DNA of 64,000 nt from Sporopachydermia quercuum (GCA_001599295.1 BCGN01000004.1:620346-684345); one strand, 5' to 3'; counted from the first letter of the stretch, positions 31,778-44,235 are shown. The notes: generated from the sequence alone by a model not told the origin. Made by a program: numbers and translations.

Positions 31778-32907
31778 GATTTTTTTTTTTGACAAACAGT
31801 TCAATTCTCAATTATCTCTTCGTTTAGTATGTGAACAGTCAATCACGACCACTGAAATTCTCTTCTACTAAATTGTAGAAAATCAATAGTCAATCTAAGT
31901 AGACTCCTAGAGTAAAGTCATCTAATAATCTACTACCACCAAGTGTTGATTGAACTGGTACCTTTTCTCTATGTAATTAAGATAATGCAACCAAGTGAAA
32001 ACAACTCCTTCTTTTTTCCCGCTGTCAGACAAATAAATATGGCTCAGATTCTTGATCGGTATAAGATTATAAGATTACTCTTCTATTTTATTTCCGCATG
32101 CTTTTCACACTTGAATCATTCAGTACTCAGAAGAGAGGAGCAGGAAGTGGCTTTTTCTGTTGTATTGAGGTGCTTCTCAGAACATGTGAATTTATGGGTA
32201 CCCCATGTAGTGCAGTGTCATGCATGATTACACACCACGGTAAAGCGAGCGGGGTAGTCAAAAGAGTCGAGAGTTCAACATATTGCTGTTGAAGGTTGCA
32301 TGAGTTTCGCAGGTTGAAAACTACTCTCTTTTAATAGATCATGTATCGAGAGAATTATTTCACAATTGGAAAAGGAAGAGAGGATTTTGCATTGAAATTA
32401 CTTGAAGGAAATTTATGGTGAATTGAACTGAAAATGCAGCTGTAGCAGTGTTTCAATAGCGAAACTCCATTCCTTCAATCGTCATTCTACACAAATGAAC
32501 TGTGACAACCACAAAGTCATTAATAATTCAAATACACTTATCTCTTAGAAAATCACTATTATTAACCTATATAGCTATTTATCCACTTTCCTCTCCTCAA
32601 TACTATAACAATCTCATTGACCATAGTAGCTTCATTATCAACCTATTCTTGAATACGTGATCACAAATATATTATTAATTTACTCATCTTCTATAACCCC
32701 CCACAAATATTTCTCTTTCGAGATATACTACTCTGTGCGATTTTGCATATTTTTCAGTTTCGACTTCAAAACCAGTTGAATAATGATGGCAAAGAACAAA
32801 ATCAAATATCTGTCAATTAACGATATAGGAGAGATCCCATGCTCAAACCTTAGACAGAAGTTCGCCTAGATACACTCTGAGAAAGCAGCAATCAATCTTG
32901 TATCAAG
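31778..32907. promoter_or_regulatory. Divergent promoter region, NPL3-like / CYM1
   Basis: About 1.1 kb between two divergent genes, no other gene supported. It holds a 28-codon upstream ORF at 32783-32869 whose stop is 38 bp before the CYM1 start, and C/T-rich stretches near 32690-32720. Confidence 0.5.
32783..32869 (+). other. Upstream ORF in the CYM1 leader
   Basis: ATG-initiated, 28 codons (beginning MMAKNKIKYLSINDIGE), ending with TAG 38 bp upstream of the CYM1 ATG and not overlapping it. If the transcript starts upstream, it would be met first by scanning ribosomes and could lower CYM1 translation. Whether the transcript includes it is unknown. Confidence 0.35.
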
Positions 32908-35900
32908 ATGGGCTATTCACGTGTTGCTATGCTGAACGCTAAAGTTCCAGTGAGGACTTTAGCCACTCAAGCTTCAACAGGTACACCGAAACCAGGCTCA
33001 ACAAACCAATACTCGTTTCCATTATACGCATCGAAGGCATCCAAGTATAAACCAGGAAGACAAATTGGCAATTATGAGGTTACGAGATCTCTTGATATCC
33101 CTACATTCTCTTTGACTGCTGTGGAATTGAAGCATAACATAACTGGATCCCGTCATCTTCATATTGATAGAGATGACCGTAATAACGTATTTTCTATTGC
33201 ATTCAAGACGAATCCCCCAGACAATACAGGCGTACCACATATTCTTGAACATACAACACTTTGCGGCTCGGAGAAATATCCCGTAAGAGACCCTTTCTTT
33301 AAAATGTTGAATCGATCATTAGCTAACTTTATGAATGCTATGACCGGGCATGATTATACCTTTTTTCCGTTTGCTACTACCAATTCAAAGGATTTCAATA
33401 ATCTACGTGATGTTTATTTAGATGCAACTTTGAATCCATTATTGAAAGAGGATGATTTTTATCAAGAAGGCTGGAGATTGGAAAATGAAATAACTGAGGA
33501 TGTAAACACACCTATTACTTTTAAAGGTGTAGTATACAATGAAATGAAAGGTCAAATGTCCAGTGCTGCTTATTTGTTTTACATCCGTTTCCAAGAATCA
33601 ATTTATCCTTCATTGAATAATTCTGGTGGTGATCCTCAACATATCACCGATTTAACTTATCCTGATCTAGTGGACTTCCAAAGTGCAAACTACCATCCAT
33701 CCAATTCGTACGTTTTCACTTATGGTGATATACCTGTTCAAGAGCACTTGATGGCTTTAGAAAAATCATTTTCAACGTTTGGTAAGCGTGGATCAAGCTA
33801 TGGAAGATCAGAACTAGTCAAAAAGCCTATTTCTTTGAATGACCAAGATGAAAGAATTGTTGCCAAAGGCCCAGTTGATCCAATGGCTGACCCTGAAAGA
33901 CAGCTCAAATTTTCCTTATCGTGGTTCACTGGCAACCCTACCGATATTTATGAAACATTTGTATTGAAGGTGATCTCATCGTTATTACTTGATGGACATT
34001 CTAGTCCTTTATATCAAGACTTGATTGACACAGGAATTGGAAATGATTTCTCTGTTAATACAGGTTTAGAAACATTGACTGCTGCCAATATTTTCACTGT
34101 TGGTTTACAAGGGGTGACTAATGATGGTTTATCAGCTGCTGAGAACGCCATTTTAAATACTATTAACAACGTAGTAAAAACGGGAAGAGGTTTAGATAAA
34201 TCAAAAATAGATGCTATAATTCATCAAATGGAACTGAGTAAGAAAGACCAAACATCTCAATTTGGTCTGAGTATGCTTTATGGTATTGTTCCGGGCTGGG
34301 TAAATAATATAGATCCTCTAGGAATGCTGAGATTTGACGAAATGATCAGTAAGTTCAAATCTGATCTAGAAGCAAATGAATCATACTTGCAATCTGTCAT
34401 CAAGAAGCATTTAATCAATAAACCGAAAGTTGTGTTTTCTATGATTCCTGATGAAGCATACGATGAAGTCTTGAGAGAGAATGAGAAGAAACGATTAGAA
34501 GATAAAACAGAAGACTTATCACCAGAAGATAAAAAAATCATATACGAAAGAGGCTTGTCATTATTGGAGAAGCAGAAAGCACCTGAAGATCTTTCATGTT
34601 TACCTACTCTTCAAACTTGGGATATTCCCGTTGATGGTGAAAAAACCAAACTAGAGTTCACGGAAATTAAAGTCCCAAAGAGCAACAATTCTTTCAGCCT
34701 GCAAGAAAGATTAACCGAAACCAATGGACTGACTTATTTCCGTGCTTTAAAGTCTTTGGATTCTATTCCAAGAGATTTAGTACCCTACTTGCCATTATTC
34801 ACTGATTGTATAACCAACATTGGAACAGCTACTCAAACAATGGCAGAGTTAGAGGATCAAATTAAACTGAAAACAGGTTCTTTAACAGCTAGCGTTAATG
34901 TTAGACCGTCTCCTGATGATGTAAATGACGTTCACTTGCAGTTCCAAATTGGAGGTATGGCTCTAGATAAGAATGTAACTGAAATGTTCAATATTTGGAA
35001 CACATTAATCACTGGATTGGATTTTGATGTTAATAGGGAGAAAATATTCACATTAATAAAAGGATATGTTGCTCAGAATTTTAGCTCATTAGCTGAATCA
35101 GGTCATACATATGCTAGATCAGCTGCTGGAACATTTACACCTGTTGGTAGAATAAAGGAATCTCTAGGAGGTATTGAACAAGTTAACATCATTAATGAAA
35201 TGAATACTACTCTCACATCTGGTGGTGATACCGTCATCAATACAGAAATTATAAGCAAATTAAAACAACTGCAATCAATCATTTTGGCTAAGTTTACGGA
35301 AGAGAATCTTAAATTCTTTATAACTTGCTCTCCTAGCAGTAAGGACAAGAATGAAGAGGAACTAACTAATTTCATCACTAAACTATCCACTGAGCTTCCT
35401 GAACCTCAAGCAAAAGAATTGTTACCGTTACAATCAGTTTCTGAGATTCAAGCTAATCCCTTTGGCAACAATACGTTGGTTCAATTACCTTTCCAAGTGT
35501 CATATGTTGCTCAATCTTATTTAGGTGTTCCTTATACTCATGAAGATGGTCCAGCTTTGCAAGTTCTTGCTACACTGTTAACTTTTAAGTATTTACACCC
35601 TGAGATTCGTGAAAAAGGTGGTGCTTATGGCGGTGGTGCTACATATAGTGGTGCTGAAGGAATCTTCTCGTTTTACTCTTATAGAGATCCCAATGCAAGC
35701 AGATCTATTAAGGTTATTGCTGCTGCAGCTAAGTTTGCAATGGAGCGTGAATGGACCGAGGAAGAGTTGAGAGAAGCTAAATTGACTATTTTCCAGGGTA
35801 TTGACTCTCCAACAAGCGTTAGAAGTGAAGGTGTGATTATGTTTGTTGATGGAATAACTGATGAAATGAGACAATTACGTAGAGAAAGATTATTAGATAT

Positions 35901-36051
35901 TACAGTTGATGACGTGAAGAGAGTGGCTGAAAAGTATCTGTTGACTGATAATAAGAATACGGTTGTGGTTGGTCCTCAACTCGATACTGAGAATGCGGAT
36001 GATAACTGGACAGTGACTGAGCTCCGTAGCATGCCGGATGTTCCCATGTAA
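32908..36051 (+). CDS. CYM1: Mitochondrial presequence protease Cym1 (PreP, M16C)
   Basis: Single exon, 1047 aa. The N-terminal 25 residues are basic and hydroxylated (mitochondrial presequence). The inverted zinc site HILEH is at 111-115, with E212 in NEMKG as the third ligand; the spacing (101 and 97 residues) equals that of human PreP (H104/H108/E205). The second half carries the pseudo-catalytic domain, the linker hairpin near 500-560 (KKRLEDKTEDLSPEDKKI) and the conserved REKGGAYGGGATYSG and SYRDPN segments that contact substrate. The enzyme degrades cleaved presequences and other peptides in the matrix. No internal stop or N. A CTG codon at 34867-34869 sits in IKLKTG, where Leu is conserved. 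Confidence 0.97.
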   Translation: MGYSRVAMLNAKVPVRTLATQASTGTPKPGSTNQYSFPLYASKASKYKPGRQIGNYEVTRSLDIPTFSLTAVELKHNITGSRHLHIDRDDRNNVFSIAFKTNPPDNTGVPHILEHTTLCGSEKYPVRDPFFKMLNRSLANFMNAMTGHDYTFFPFATTNSKDFNNLRDVYLDATLNPLLKEDDFYQEGWRLENEITEDVNTPITFKGVVYNEMKGQMSSAAYLFYIRFQESIYPSLNNSGGDPQHITDLTYPDLVDFQSANYHPSNSYVFTYGDIPVQEHLMALEKSFSTFGKRGSSYGRSELVKKPISLNDQDERIVAKGPVDPMADPERQLKFSLSWFTGNPTDIYETFVLKVISSLLLDGHSSPLYQDLIDTGIGNDFSVNTGLETLTAANIFTVGLQGVTNDGLSAAENAILNTINNVVKTGRGLDKSKIDAIIHQMELSKKDQTSQFGLSMLYGIVPGWVNNIDPLGMLRFDEMISKFKSDLEANESYLQSVIKKHLINKPKVVFSMIPDEAYDEVLRENEKKRLEDKTEDLSPEDKKIIYERGLSLLEKQKAPEDLSCLPTLQTWDIPVDGEKTKLEFTEIKVPKSNNSFSLQERLTETNGLTYFRALKSLDSIPRDLVPYLPLFTDCITNIGTATQTMAELEDQIKLKTGSLTASVNVRPSPDDVNDVHLQFQIGGMALDKNVTEMFNIWNTLITGLDFDVNREKIFTLIKGYVAQNFSSLAESGHTYARSAAGTFTPVGRIKESLGGIEQVNIINEMNTTLTSGGDTVINTEIISKLKQLQSIILAKFTEENLKFFITCSPSSKDKNEEELTNFITKLSTELPEPQAKELLPLQSVSEIQANPFGNNTLVQLPFQVSYVAQSYLGVPYTHEDGPALQVLATLLTFKYLHPEIREKGGAYGGGATYSGAEGIFSFYSYRDPNASRSIKVIAAAAKFAMEREWTEEELREAKLTIFQGIDSPTSVRSEGVIMFVDGITDEMRQLRRERLLDITVDDVKRVAEKYLLTDNKNTVVVGPQLDTENADDNWTVTELRSMPDVPM

Positions 36052-36764
36052 ATAAATTTGTATATAATTGTGTTACCTTTTCATAGTCAAAGTTTTGATT
36101 AAGATTCAAGTGATAGTTCGTAAAGTAACAACTCTTCGTAATACTATAAAGACTCGTATTCTAAATTTCGATATGGATAGGATAAGAGGATGCAATCACT
36201 GGTTAAAGGACGATCAGTGTGTCCCTCATCAAAGCAAACTCTATGAGCACTCAAGCCAAATCAACAATGATTGAAACATGGGTTTCCATCGGTACAACCG
36301 TTCTTTTCCCTTCTTCCCTTTTATCTACCCACTATTCACTATTAATCATTACTCATCACACATCACACGCTGTTCATTGCTTTTCTCATAGTTAGCAACA
36401 TCTTTTAAGGTTTCTTAAACCCTATGCAAGATACTGCAAAGTCTAATACCTAATTTATATTTCTATTATATAAGATCACATAATCAGAAACATGAAAGGA
36501 ATATCTCCTGTAAACCCCGTTCTATTTTCTCTCCAAAATTCATCCTTTTCACTTTCTAAACTTGAACTCTGCTATACATTATAATCAACACTAAGTTTCA
36601 ATTTGTGATAGATCCGATTGTATTGATCATTCGTAAGGATTTATGGTGTAGGTTCCTAAGACTTATCTTTTAATTTTAGATCTTAATAACAAGTGAATTG
36701 ATTGCATTGGATTCATTGCAATTTAGTTATTTCATTGTATATCACTGTATAGCCAACATCAAGA
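36052..36764. other. Intergenic stretch, CYM1 / RPN9
   Basis: About 0.7 kb between two plus-strand genes; contains the CYM1 3' end and the RPN9 promoter. No gene is seen. Confidence 0.5.
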
Positions 36765-38044
36765 ATGTCTACAATTGATGAGATTCCTACTGTTCTTGCC
36801 ACATTGCGTATGGAGGCAGATCCAGAACTAGCTGGCACCTTTTACGAACTAGAAGATTTATATGAAAGAAAGTAAGTGTTATCAATATTACCGATATTAT
36901 GTTTTCTTGATATTATTTGATTTGATTTGATACGGAAATCTGCTTTGTTTTAGTTTGACTCCATGTCTTGATAGTCACTAACTAACACCACTAATCTAGG
37001 TTATGGCATCAAATTACCATTGCGTTAACACAATTCTTCAATGACAACAAATCATCAGGCCTAAGGCTAAGAATGTACCAAAGGTTTGTTTTGGCATTCC
37101 AGAAGAAAATTAATCAATTGAAATACTTAACATTTTCTTTGTACGGAATCCAAGAAACATCCAACGCCGATGATGCTTTAGAGATACTAGAAGATGCTGC
37201 TAAAAGAGTTAAAAATGAAGGAGCAAATGATGCATACATATTTGCAAGGTTAGAAATCTCAAAATTGAAATTGAAATTAAAGAAAATTGATGAAGCCAAA
37301 GAAATCTTGCAACAATGCAGAAAGAGTATTGATGATTTTGAATCGTTAGATAATCTTATCAACGCAGCCTATTATTCAGCCAACTCACAACTGAATGAAA
37401 TTGAACTCGACTATACTAATTTCTACCGAAACTCTTTGTTATACTTAGCATGCATTGATGTCAATTCACTATCAGAAATCGAAAAGCAAAAACTAGCTTA
37501 TGATATAAGCATTGCAGCACTATTGGGTAATAAAATTTATAATTTTGGAGAATTATTGGTTCATACAGTATTGGATTCATTAGTCAATACTGAATATGCT
37601 TGGATTAGAGATGTTTTATTCGCTCTCAATTCAGGAAATATCAATGCTTTTGAAAAACTATCATCAAACTTCTCCAGAGTTCCTTTACTCCAAGCTCAAG
37701 AACCTTTTTTGAGACAGAAGATCTGTTTAACCAGTTTATGTGAACTTGTTTTCCAAAAGCCACCTAGTGGAAGAGTGTTGACTTTCAGCGAAATTGCTCG
37801 AGAGACTCACTTAAATGAAGAAGAAGTTGAGCATTTGATTATGAGAGCGTTTTCTATTGGCTTGATCAAAGGCCTTATTGATGAAGTGAATCAAACCGTT
37901 TCAATAACATGGTTGCAACCAAGAGTAATGAATGTTGAACAAATCAAGAGTATGCGTGATCAATTGGACACATGGAATCAAAATGTCAAGAATCTTGGCG
38001 AGTTCATTGAATCAAGTGGTAAAGATATATGGATTACTACATAG
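36765..38044 (+). CDS. RPN9: 26S proteasome lid subunit Rpn9, two exons
   Basis: Exons 36765-36871 and 37000-38044; 383 aa (S. cerevisiae Rpn9 is 393). The donor GTAAGT directly follows GAAAGAAA, a branch ACTAAC precedes the CTAG acceptor, and the splice restores LYERKLWHQITIALTQF. Helical repeats cover the N-terminal 200 residues (DALEILEDAAKRVKNEGAN, then LKKIDEAKEILQQC). The PCI domain is at about 220-345, with PLLQAQEPFLRQKICLTSL and RVLTFSEIARETHLNEEEVE, and a winged helix ending ITWLQPRVM. Rpn9 is a scaffold of the lid of the regulatory particle and contacts Rpn11 and Rpn10. Without the first exon the protein would lack its conserved N-terminus. Confidence 0.95.
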
Positions 38045-38342
38045 ATGGCTTTATCACAAAAGGCTGAATACATCCAACATTATAAACTAATAAAATAATG
38101 AACTTTCATATAATTATCACGCTACTTGGTCTTTGACTGTTTATTTATAAACGTCATATGTAAAAATATATGTACTTTTATTAATCATCTTTTCATTACC
38201 TTTGTCATCAGAATCGTTAATTTTATAAAATACTATGAGTAATAATCAAAATTGAAGATGGATATGACATTCCGTGCAAAAAGTCTCCCTCCAAATATAT
38301 ATAATCTTCCTTGATGCATTTGTAAAAGGGTGCCATATCTAC

Positions 38343-39122
38343 TTAATTCTTTATCATATCAGTTATAATATCAATCAATTTGGGTGAAGCATACGATTCA
38401 TCATGTTTCCCAAGACTTGCACCTATCAATGTATAAGGTATCTTCTGCTTTTTGAACACGTTCTGAAGAACACCAACTTGACCAAACGCTAATAGTTCGT
38501 CTTCAAAGCTCTGAACTATTCGAATTTCATCAACAACAATAGAAAATTTATGCAAACCACTAGCAGGACTAGCGTTCTTCCAAACTGTTTCATCATCACC
38601 AAAAGCTTCTACAACAAAATCCTTATAATCAGGATACTCTTGTACCAACGATGATAAATCATAGATTCCTTCCAATAAAACCACTTTCTTAATGTCAACA
38701 TTGAGCTTTACCTTTTCCTCAGCCTCACCAATAATATTATCCTGACAACCTGATAGAATTCCCAATATTTGAAGCGCTATGAATGCACCAGCCGAATGGC
38801 CAACTAATATCACTTCCTTAATACCCTTATTGACTAAACTATTCAACCCTGATATAACGTCCTTCAAATGATCTGGATGTTTAACTGAAGGTGACAACCT
38901 GTAATTTATACTAACGAACTGCCATGACCCTGCAAGGTCTTTCTGTAAAAAACTTCCAAACAACTCATTTGCATCTTCTCCTGTATGCCTAGGATCTCTC
39001 CATGCGCCACCATGAATAAACACTATAGCCTTATTATGTACCTTTGATAACGAACCTTTTCTTTGATATAAAGTGTACGTTTGATAATCAAGGGATCCAT
39101 AATTCTCAATAATTTTCCACAT
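38343..39122 (-). CDS. BNA7: Kynurenine formamidase (Bna7 type, alpha/beta hydrolase)
   Basis: Single exon, 259 aa from the ATG at 39122; the frame is open nine codons further but without an ATG. The oxyanion-hole motif HGGAW is at 37-41, and the nucleophile elbow GHSAG at 108-112 puts the serine at 110, the same number as in S. cerevisiae Bna7. The His near the C-terminus is in LGKHDESY. The enzyme hydrolyses N-formylkynurenine to kynurenine and formate, the second step of de novo NAD synthesis from tryptophan. It lies tail to tail with RPN9 (about 300 bp apart). Confidence 0.92.
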   Translation of the reverse strand: MWKIIENYGSLDYQTYTLYQRKGSLSKVHNKAIVFIHGGAWRDPRHTGEDANELFGSFLQKDLAGSWQFVSINYRLSPSVKHPDHLKDVISGLNSLVNKGIKEVILVGHSAGAFIALQILGILSGCQDNIIGEAEEKVKLNVDIKKVVLLEGIYDLSSLVQEYPDYKDFVVEAFGDDETVWKNASPASGLHKFSIVVDEIRIVQSFEDELLAFGQVGVLQNVFKKQKIPYTLIGASLGKHDESYASPKLIDIITDMIKN

Positions 39123-39744
39123 TTTGTTTAGAATGAATGACCAAAACAAATAGAATACGGTAGTTTGACCTTATAAAAGATGCAGTAGAAGCTAGATCTC
39201 TGTATAATTATATGGATTCCGTGTAATGATGGCTAGCTAATGATAAGTTGATAAGTTAATGCTATAGGAATAATAATACCATTTGGTCAAGCAATCAGGC
39301 GACCATGGATATAGTACACTTCTGAATCTAAGCCTTTCACTATTAATTGGGCTAACTACCAATAAGTTCCAATCCAAGTTCTTTTTTGATTGATTGTTCT
39401 TTAATTGTTCTTTCTTTCTTTAATAACTCTCAACGTTGAAAATGGAAGAGGCAGGGCGAGAAGTAAAGAAGAACAGCAGCAGTTTTGACTAAAATCTGGG
39501 GAAATAAGAAGAAAGATGATCTCCAAGAAACCACCACATATCGGAGATAATAGAAACTATGATAATTTCCGAAATAATTACAGACCGGAGATTATAGAGT
39601 TAGCATTAGGGAAAATATGTCAGACTATTCAAATAATCAGTGATTATTCTAAATATTAATTTAAGCCGTTCAAAATGAACCTATATACTTTCTATACTTA
39701 TATACTTCAGCCTCTAGTTTCCCTCGTTTTCCGATAAATCTTGG
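39123..39744. other. Intergenic stretch, POP1 3' end / BNA7 promoter
   Basis: About 0.6 kb, both neighbours on the minus strand. No gene is seen. Confidence 0.5.
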
Positions 39745-42547
39745 TCATAATGTAATCCTCGTCCATCTAGCTAAGCGTACGGTATCAGTTCCAACGTTTC
39801 TAACAATACACATATTACTATTATTATCATCTTCACCGTGTCTTTCATATCTTCTGGAATTGGTAGAAATATATGCGATAGCTGTTGGTTTTCCCTCAAG
39901 TAGATTAAAAGTGCCAGTAGTAACAAAGCCAATGAGATATTTCCAATTAGGACATAAATCTGATTCAAATGATCTCACAGATGTGTCCTTTGGAACCATA
40001 TATATTCTCGCTCTTTCTTCAATATGGCCTTTATCAATCAACATTAATTTTACTGGAATAACTTTTAACAAACTTATGCTTTCTAGTCCATTACTGACAA
40101 TATTTCTGATCATTGTTTGAGTAGCCCCCTGGGTTCCAGTTGTTACATCAAGCTCATGCAAATTAGGGGACAAAAACTCTGTAATATCCTCTTTCAAAGA
40201 AGTAGTTTGGTTATTTGACTTATAACCAAATTCACTTGATTGATCAAATACCAAAGGGTTACTTATAAGTTTTTTATTCTCTTTCTGCCATTGCTCATCT
40301 AACTTCACTTCAGCTTCTATAACATCATAAACATCCTTCATAACCTTTATATCCTTCTTAAAACCATTCCATGATTCAATAGCAATCGTTGAGCCCATGT
40401 TTCTTTCTTGTTGACGTATCTCCTGCAATACTTCGAATTTCAGCAGGAAATATTCTAATAACTGAAGGTATCTCCAATCACATGCAAAAGGATCACCAAC
40501 TTCACCTAAAGGATAATAATCTTTAACAGTGCCAGAATAATTACCAGCAAGAGTCTCTGCTGAGGTCTTATTTTTGTCTGATTCGATACCGAATATACTA
40601 ACGATAGACTTTTCTTTTTTTGCATCAACTAACTTCAGCTTAGAATACTCGACACGTCTTCCTTTAGGTTTCTTTTCCCATGACGCTTGTAACTCAACTT
40701 TTCTCTCAGCTTGCCTTACATATCCGCTGTCTAAGAAAGGATAATCGTCAGGAAAATATAGGTTTCCCTTTTCAAATGCAAGCTGATGCTTTTGATCTAA
40801 TCCTCCTAAATGAATATCAGGAATATGAACTAATGAATACCAAATTGGCAGACTCCAAAACCATGGAAATAATACTGTGAGATAACTGCGACTTCTTTTG
40901 CAAATAACGATTGGTATATTAGGATCTGTGGCTTCAGTTATAATATGTTTACCTGGTTCAACTTCTTGCTTTCTTTTATGCAATTGTTTTAACGATAACT
41001 GACTGTTATATGAGCTGTGTCTACCGATGATCGAAAACAATGAATTTCTACCAAAGGGAGTATTCTTCAGAGGATCAACAAAATGCTTATTCCAATCAAC
41101 TAGTAGATCTATCTTTTTATCGTCATTCAAGGTGGATTTCAACTTCTTAGGTGGATAGCTGAATCTTGGGTCAGTGACCGATAAGTTGATCACAGCATTT
41201 TGAGGTAGAGATGAAATACTGTTGAACCCATAAAGGTCGTCCCACGACGATTGTATGAAAGGTTTATCAAAGGCTTTATAAGGTCTTAGAGCCATGGTTA
41301 AAGCGGCTAGAGCTTTAGGTCCTGAGATGTCAAAAGAGCCAATGGAATATCTGCAATCATATACTATAAGCCTTAGAGCTGGTAGAGCATCTTTTGATAT
41401 AGAAAGATTCTTGACGATCGAAAATACTTGCTTATAAATAGCAGGATGTGTTCTAATTAAACCTCTGTATGGATCAGATTTATTAGGATTGGGTTCCACA
41501 TAAATCAAGGCTTCACCAACGGGTTTCGCTTCTGGTGAAGTATCATAGACCCAACCTTCCCAACATCTTTTCCCATCAGCTATTGATTTTCCCTTACACT
41601 TGCTGTTGGTAAGAGTACGAAAACATTCTATGATCGTCTCAAGTACAGGTGATTCTACTATTATTGTCCCATGATATGTTGAATCAAATAACACTGCTCC
41701 TGTTCGAGAATCAGCCCTATGGATAGAACGATAAGACTTTTGTGTTGGGTGTACTGGGATAGAATAACCCCATTGCTTGACCATATGAGCTCTCTTAGCA
41801 TGCCAAACGTGTGTTGGAAGCCAAGTATTACTTTTCTGTCTGTTGGCATATCGAGCTTTTCCTATTGGCGCGGGTGCAAGACTACCTATAGCTGTGTGAT
41901 CATAAGCTGAAAGAGTATTCGCGACTTTCAGATCATTTCCTTCTTCAGTCTGAGAAACATTATCAGGCCGAGCCAAGCCTGAGAGTTGTTGATATTTGCT
42001 TGCAGCACGTAATAACTTATTAATTGTCCTTTGACGATATAAANCTCTCCCTCTTAAATGCTTCTTCTTCTTTGGAACAACAGAAAGGTTATCAACCTTC
42101 ATTTCATGGATAGCTTTCTTACGTAGTCTCTTTGGTACGCGTTTCACATTATGTGAAGCAGTACGTCTTCTTAAGCTCCGCGGAACTTTCTGAAATGCCC
42201 GTTTTTTGGCTGCTGTTTGAGAATTGATTTGTGTTCTTTGCAATTGATGTATTTCATAGTCTCTTGCAGCTATGAAACTTGCTACATCTAGATACCCGTC
42301 TTTCAATGCTATTAAAACGAAAGGGAATGTTAGTAAATCAGTTACTGGAACGAGGCCAAACAGTCCAAAAAAAAAAAAAAAAGCTATAGAGAGTCATCAA
42401 TATCGATATTTTGATATACCGCCCATAACGCAACATACCTGGATCCAAGCTTTGGTTTCTGATTTTACGTGAATCAGCTAACCTAGCCCGCTTAAAGGCT
42501 TTTCGCTGTTCAGATGAGGCAGCTGAACCAGATGAAGAAGAGGACAT
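39745..42547 (-). CDS. POP1: RNase P / RNase MRP subunit Pop1, two exons
   Basis: Exon 1 is 42547-42439 and exon 2 is 42308-39745; 890 aa (S. cerevisiae Pop1 is 875). The intron starts GTATGT, carries a run of about 16 T, has a TTACTAAC branch and ends TTTTAATAG; the junction gives SLDPALKDGYLDVASFIAAR. The N-terminus has the Arg/Lys-rich Pop1 domain (RSLRRRTASHNVKRVPKRLR), followed by LPTHVWHAKRAHMVKQWGY, a hallmark, then the POPLD domain (RSYLTVLFPWFWSLPIWYSL) and a C-terminal domain with NWKYLIGFVTTGTFNLLEGK. Pop1 is the largest protein of RNase P and RNase MRP, needed for tRNA 5' processing and rRNA processing. One N is near 42044. Confidence 0.96.
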
Positions 42548-44235
42548 TTTCTGATAAATTATCTATTAATATAACTCCATAGCTACCAAGAATAAGTTTC
42601 AGATGATTGAGGCTTCCTTTTGATTAGCCACAACCTCTTTTTTATAGAAATTCTGCTTGTACCATTATATTGGTTGGATAGTTGATTTATCTCAATTAGC
42701 CTTCAAATTGTAAGATATATTTTCAATTGTATCACAATGAGTTGAGACGCGTTGTCAAAGCGTACAAAACATAAAAATAAAGAGGATTATGTAATCTATA
42801 AAAGACAGGGGAACGTTGGATACGAAAAATTCTACAAATAAGGTTTCTTTTACTTCAACGAGAATATGCAGGAACTACCCATGAGGTAAATAGTGATTTG
42901 ATTCTTGGTAGCTGAGGAGATTAATGTAGTTGTTAACGAGATAATGAGTCAAAATAACAGTAAGAATCATCTAGTCTGTTTAACTCCCCTAGAAGTTCCG
43001 TTCCTGAGTACTCAAATTTTATATCCCGATGTTACTCATTTCAGTTGAATGACCATTCTTCTCATATTGAACTAAATTGAACTAACATACTAGCATTGCA
43101 GCAAAGCTGCATTAAAATGGAACCTTATATTTCTTTCGGGTTCGCCCGAACAGCGTTTACTAGGAGGTTTTCTTGAAAATATAGCAATATAATATGTTAA
43201 AATAATATAAAAGTATAGCTTAACTAGAATCAAATTGAATAAAAATCGTTGTAGAAACTCGTGGTTGCTGAATTATAATATATATCGGAAAGGATCCAGA
43301 AAAAATTCATCAAAAGCTCGAATAGTTCAAATTAGTTCATTCAGTCCAAAAGTAGTGTCCGGCTTTTGAAACGGGAGAGTTTTTCACAGAGTACATGTCT
43401 GTCATCCTCCATTTTCAATGTACATCTTGAATCGTTGCTCCTTAGAATGGCTTCTAGAACTGAAGAAAAAAAGCAAGTCAAGCAAAAACCAATTATCTAC
43501 TGAAAAAGTGATCCAAAATGACTCATTATGGCCTATAGTATAGGATTATCCGTCATTTCTTCGCAAACTAAACAGTACTGGAGAAGCTCCCGAGAATCTG
43601 TTGGTCCATTTAACCTTTTGTTAAAAATGCTACATCCTTTGCATGGTTTGAGCATACAACCTGCATGAAGCTCCGACATATCCATATCACAATGAGCTAC
43701 AGCTTTACAAGAAATCAATCGATTCAAACATATGTAGCCATCACAGTTTACCAACTACCATAAGTTATGTAAACAGAAAAGTTTTAAAAAACGATTTATT
43801 AAATGTCCCAGCAAAATCTTGCAATCCCTTGTCTTCTGTTAGGCCTCTCCCAATAAAGAAGCCTACATATTTATGCGTCATACTTGCAGATGTTTAGCGC
43901 GTCCTTCAGATTTTTTACAACCTAGAAAACCCCCATTTTTTCATTTGAACCATTCTTTCTTTCAACTGAAGAATTATATATAATCGGCAGACTGAGTGTT
44001 TGTTCAGGTTTAATTGGTAATCAATTTTATTGATTCTTGATTCAAAGTTTTATTCCATAAAACTTTTATTAGATTTCTGTTTTGTTATTTGTTCCATCTA
44101 CTAAGATTTTCTTAGATATAGAACTAGAATTCGAGGCGTCCACGTTGGGTAGCAATACTGACTGATTGAATTACCAGTCTTAGGATTACTTCAATTGAAG
44201 ATTAAAAGAGATTCTATTTATTTCATCGGAACAAA
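42548..44235. other. Divergent intergenic region, POP1 / ADE12
   Basis: 1.7 kb between two divergent genes. No coding gene is supported; a cysteine-containing frame at 43533-43754 has no ATG start. Two strong small hairpins lie at about 43095-43150 (see findings). Confidence 0.45.

Noticed and set aside
43135-43150. Degenerate tRNA T-arm suggested by GGTTCG
   Set aside because: The surrounding sequence forms no acceptor, D or anticodon arm; only the simple hairpin remains.
43533-43754. Minus-strand 73-codon frame with many cysteines, like a zinc-binding protein
   Set aside because: It begins at TTG, not ATG, lacks splice signals, and the cysteine spacing fits no known zinc motif.
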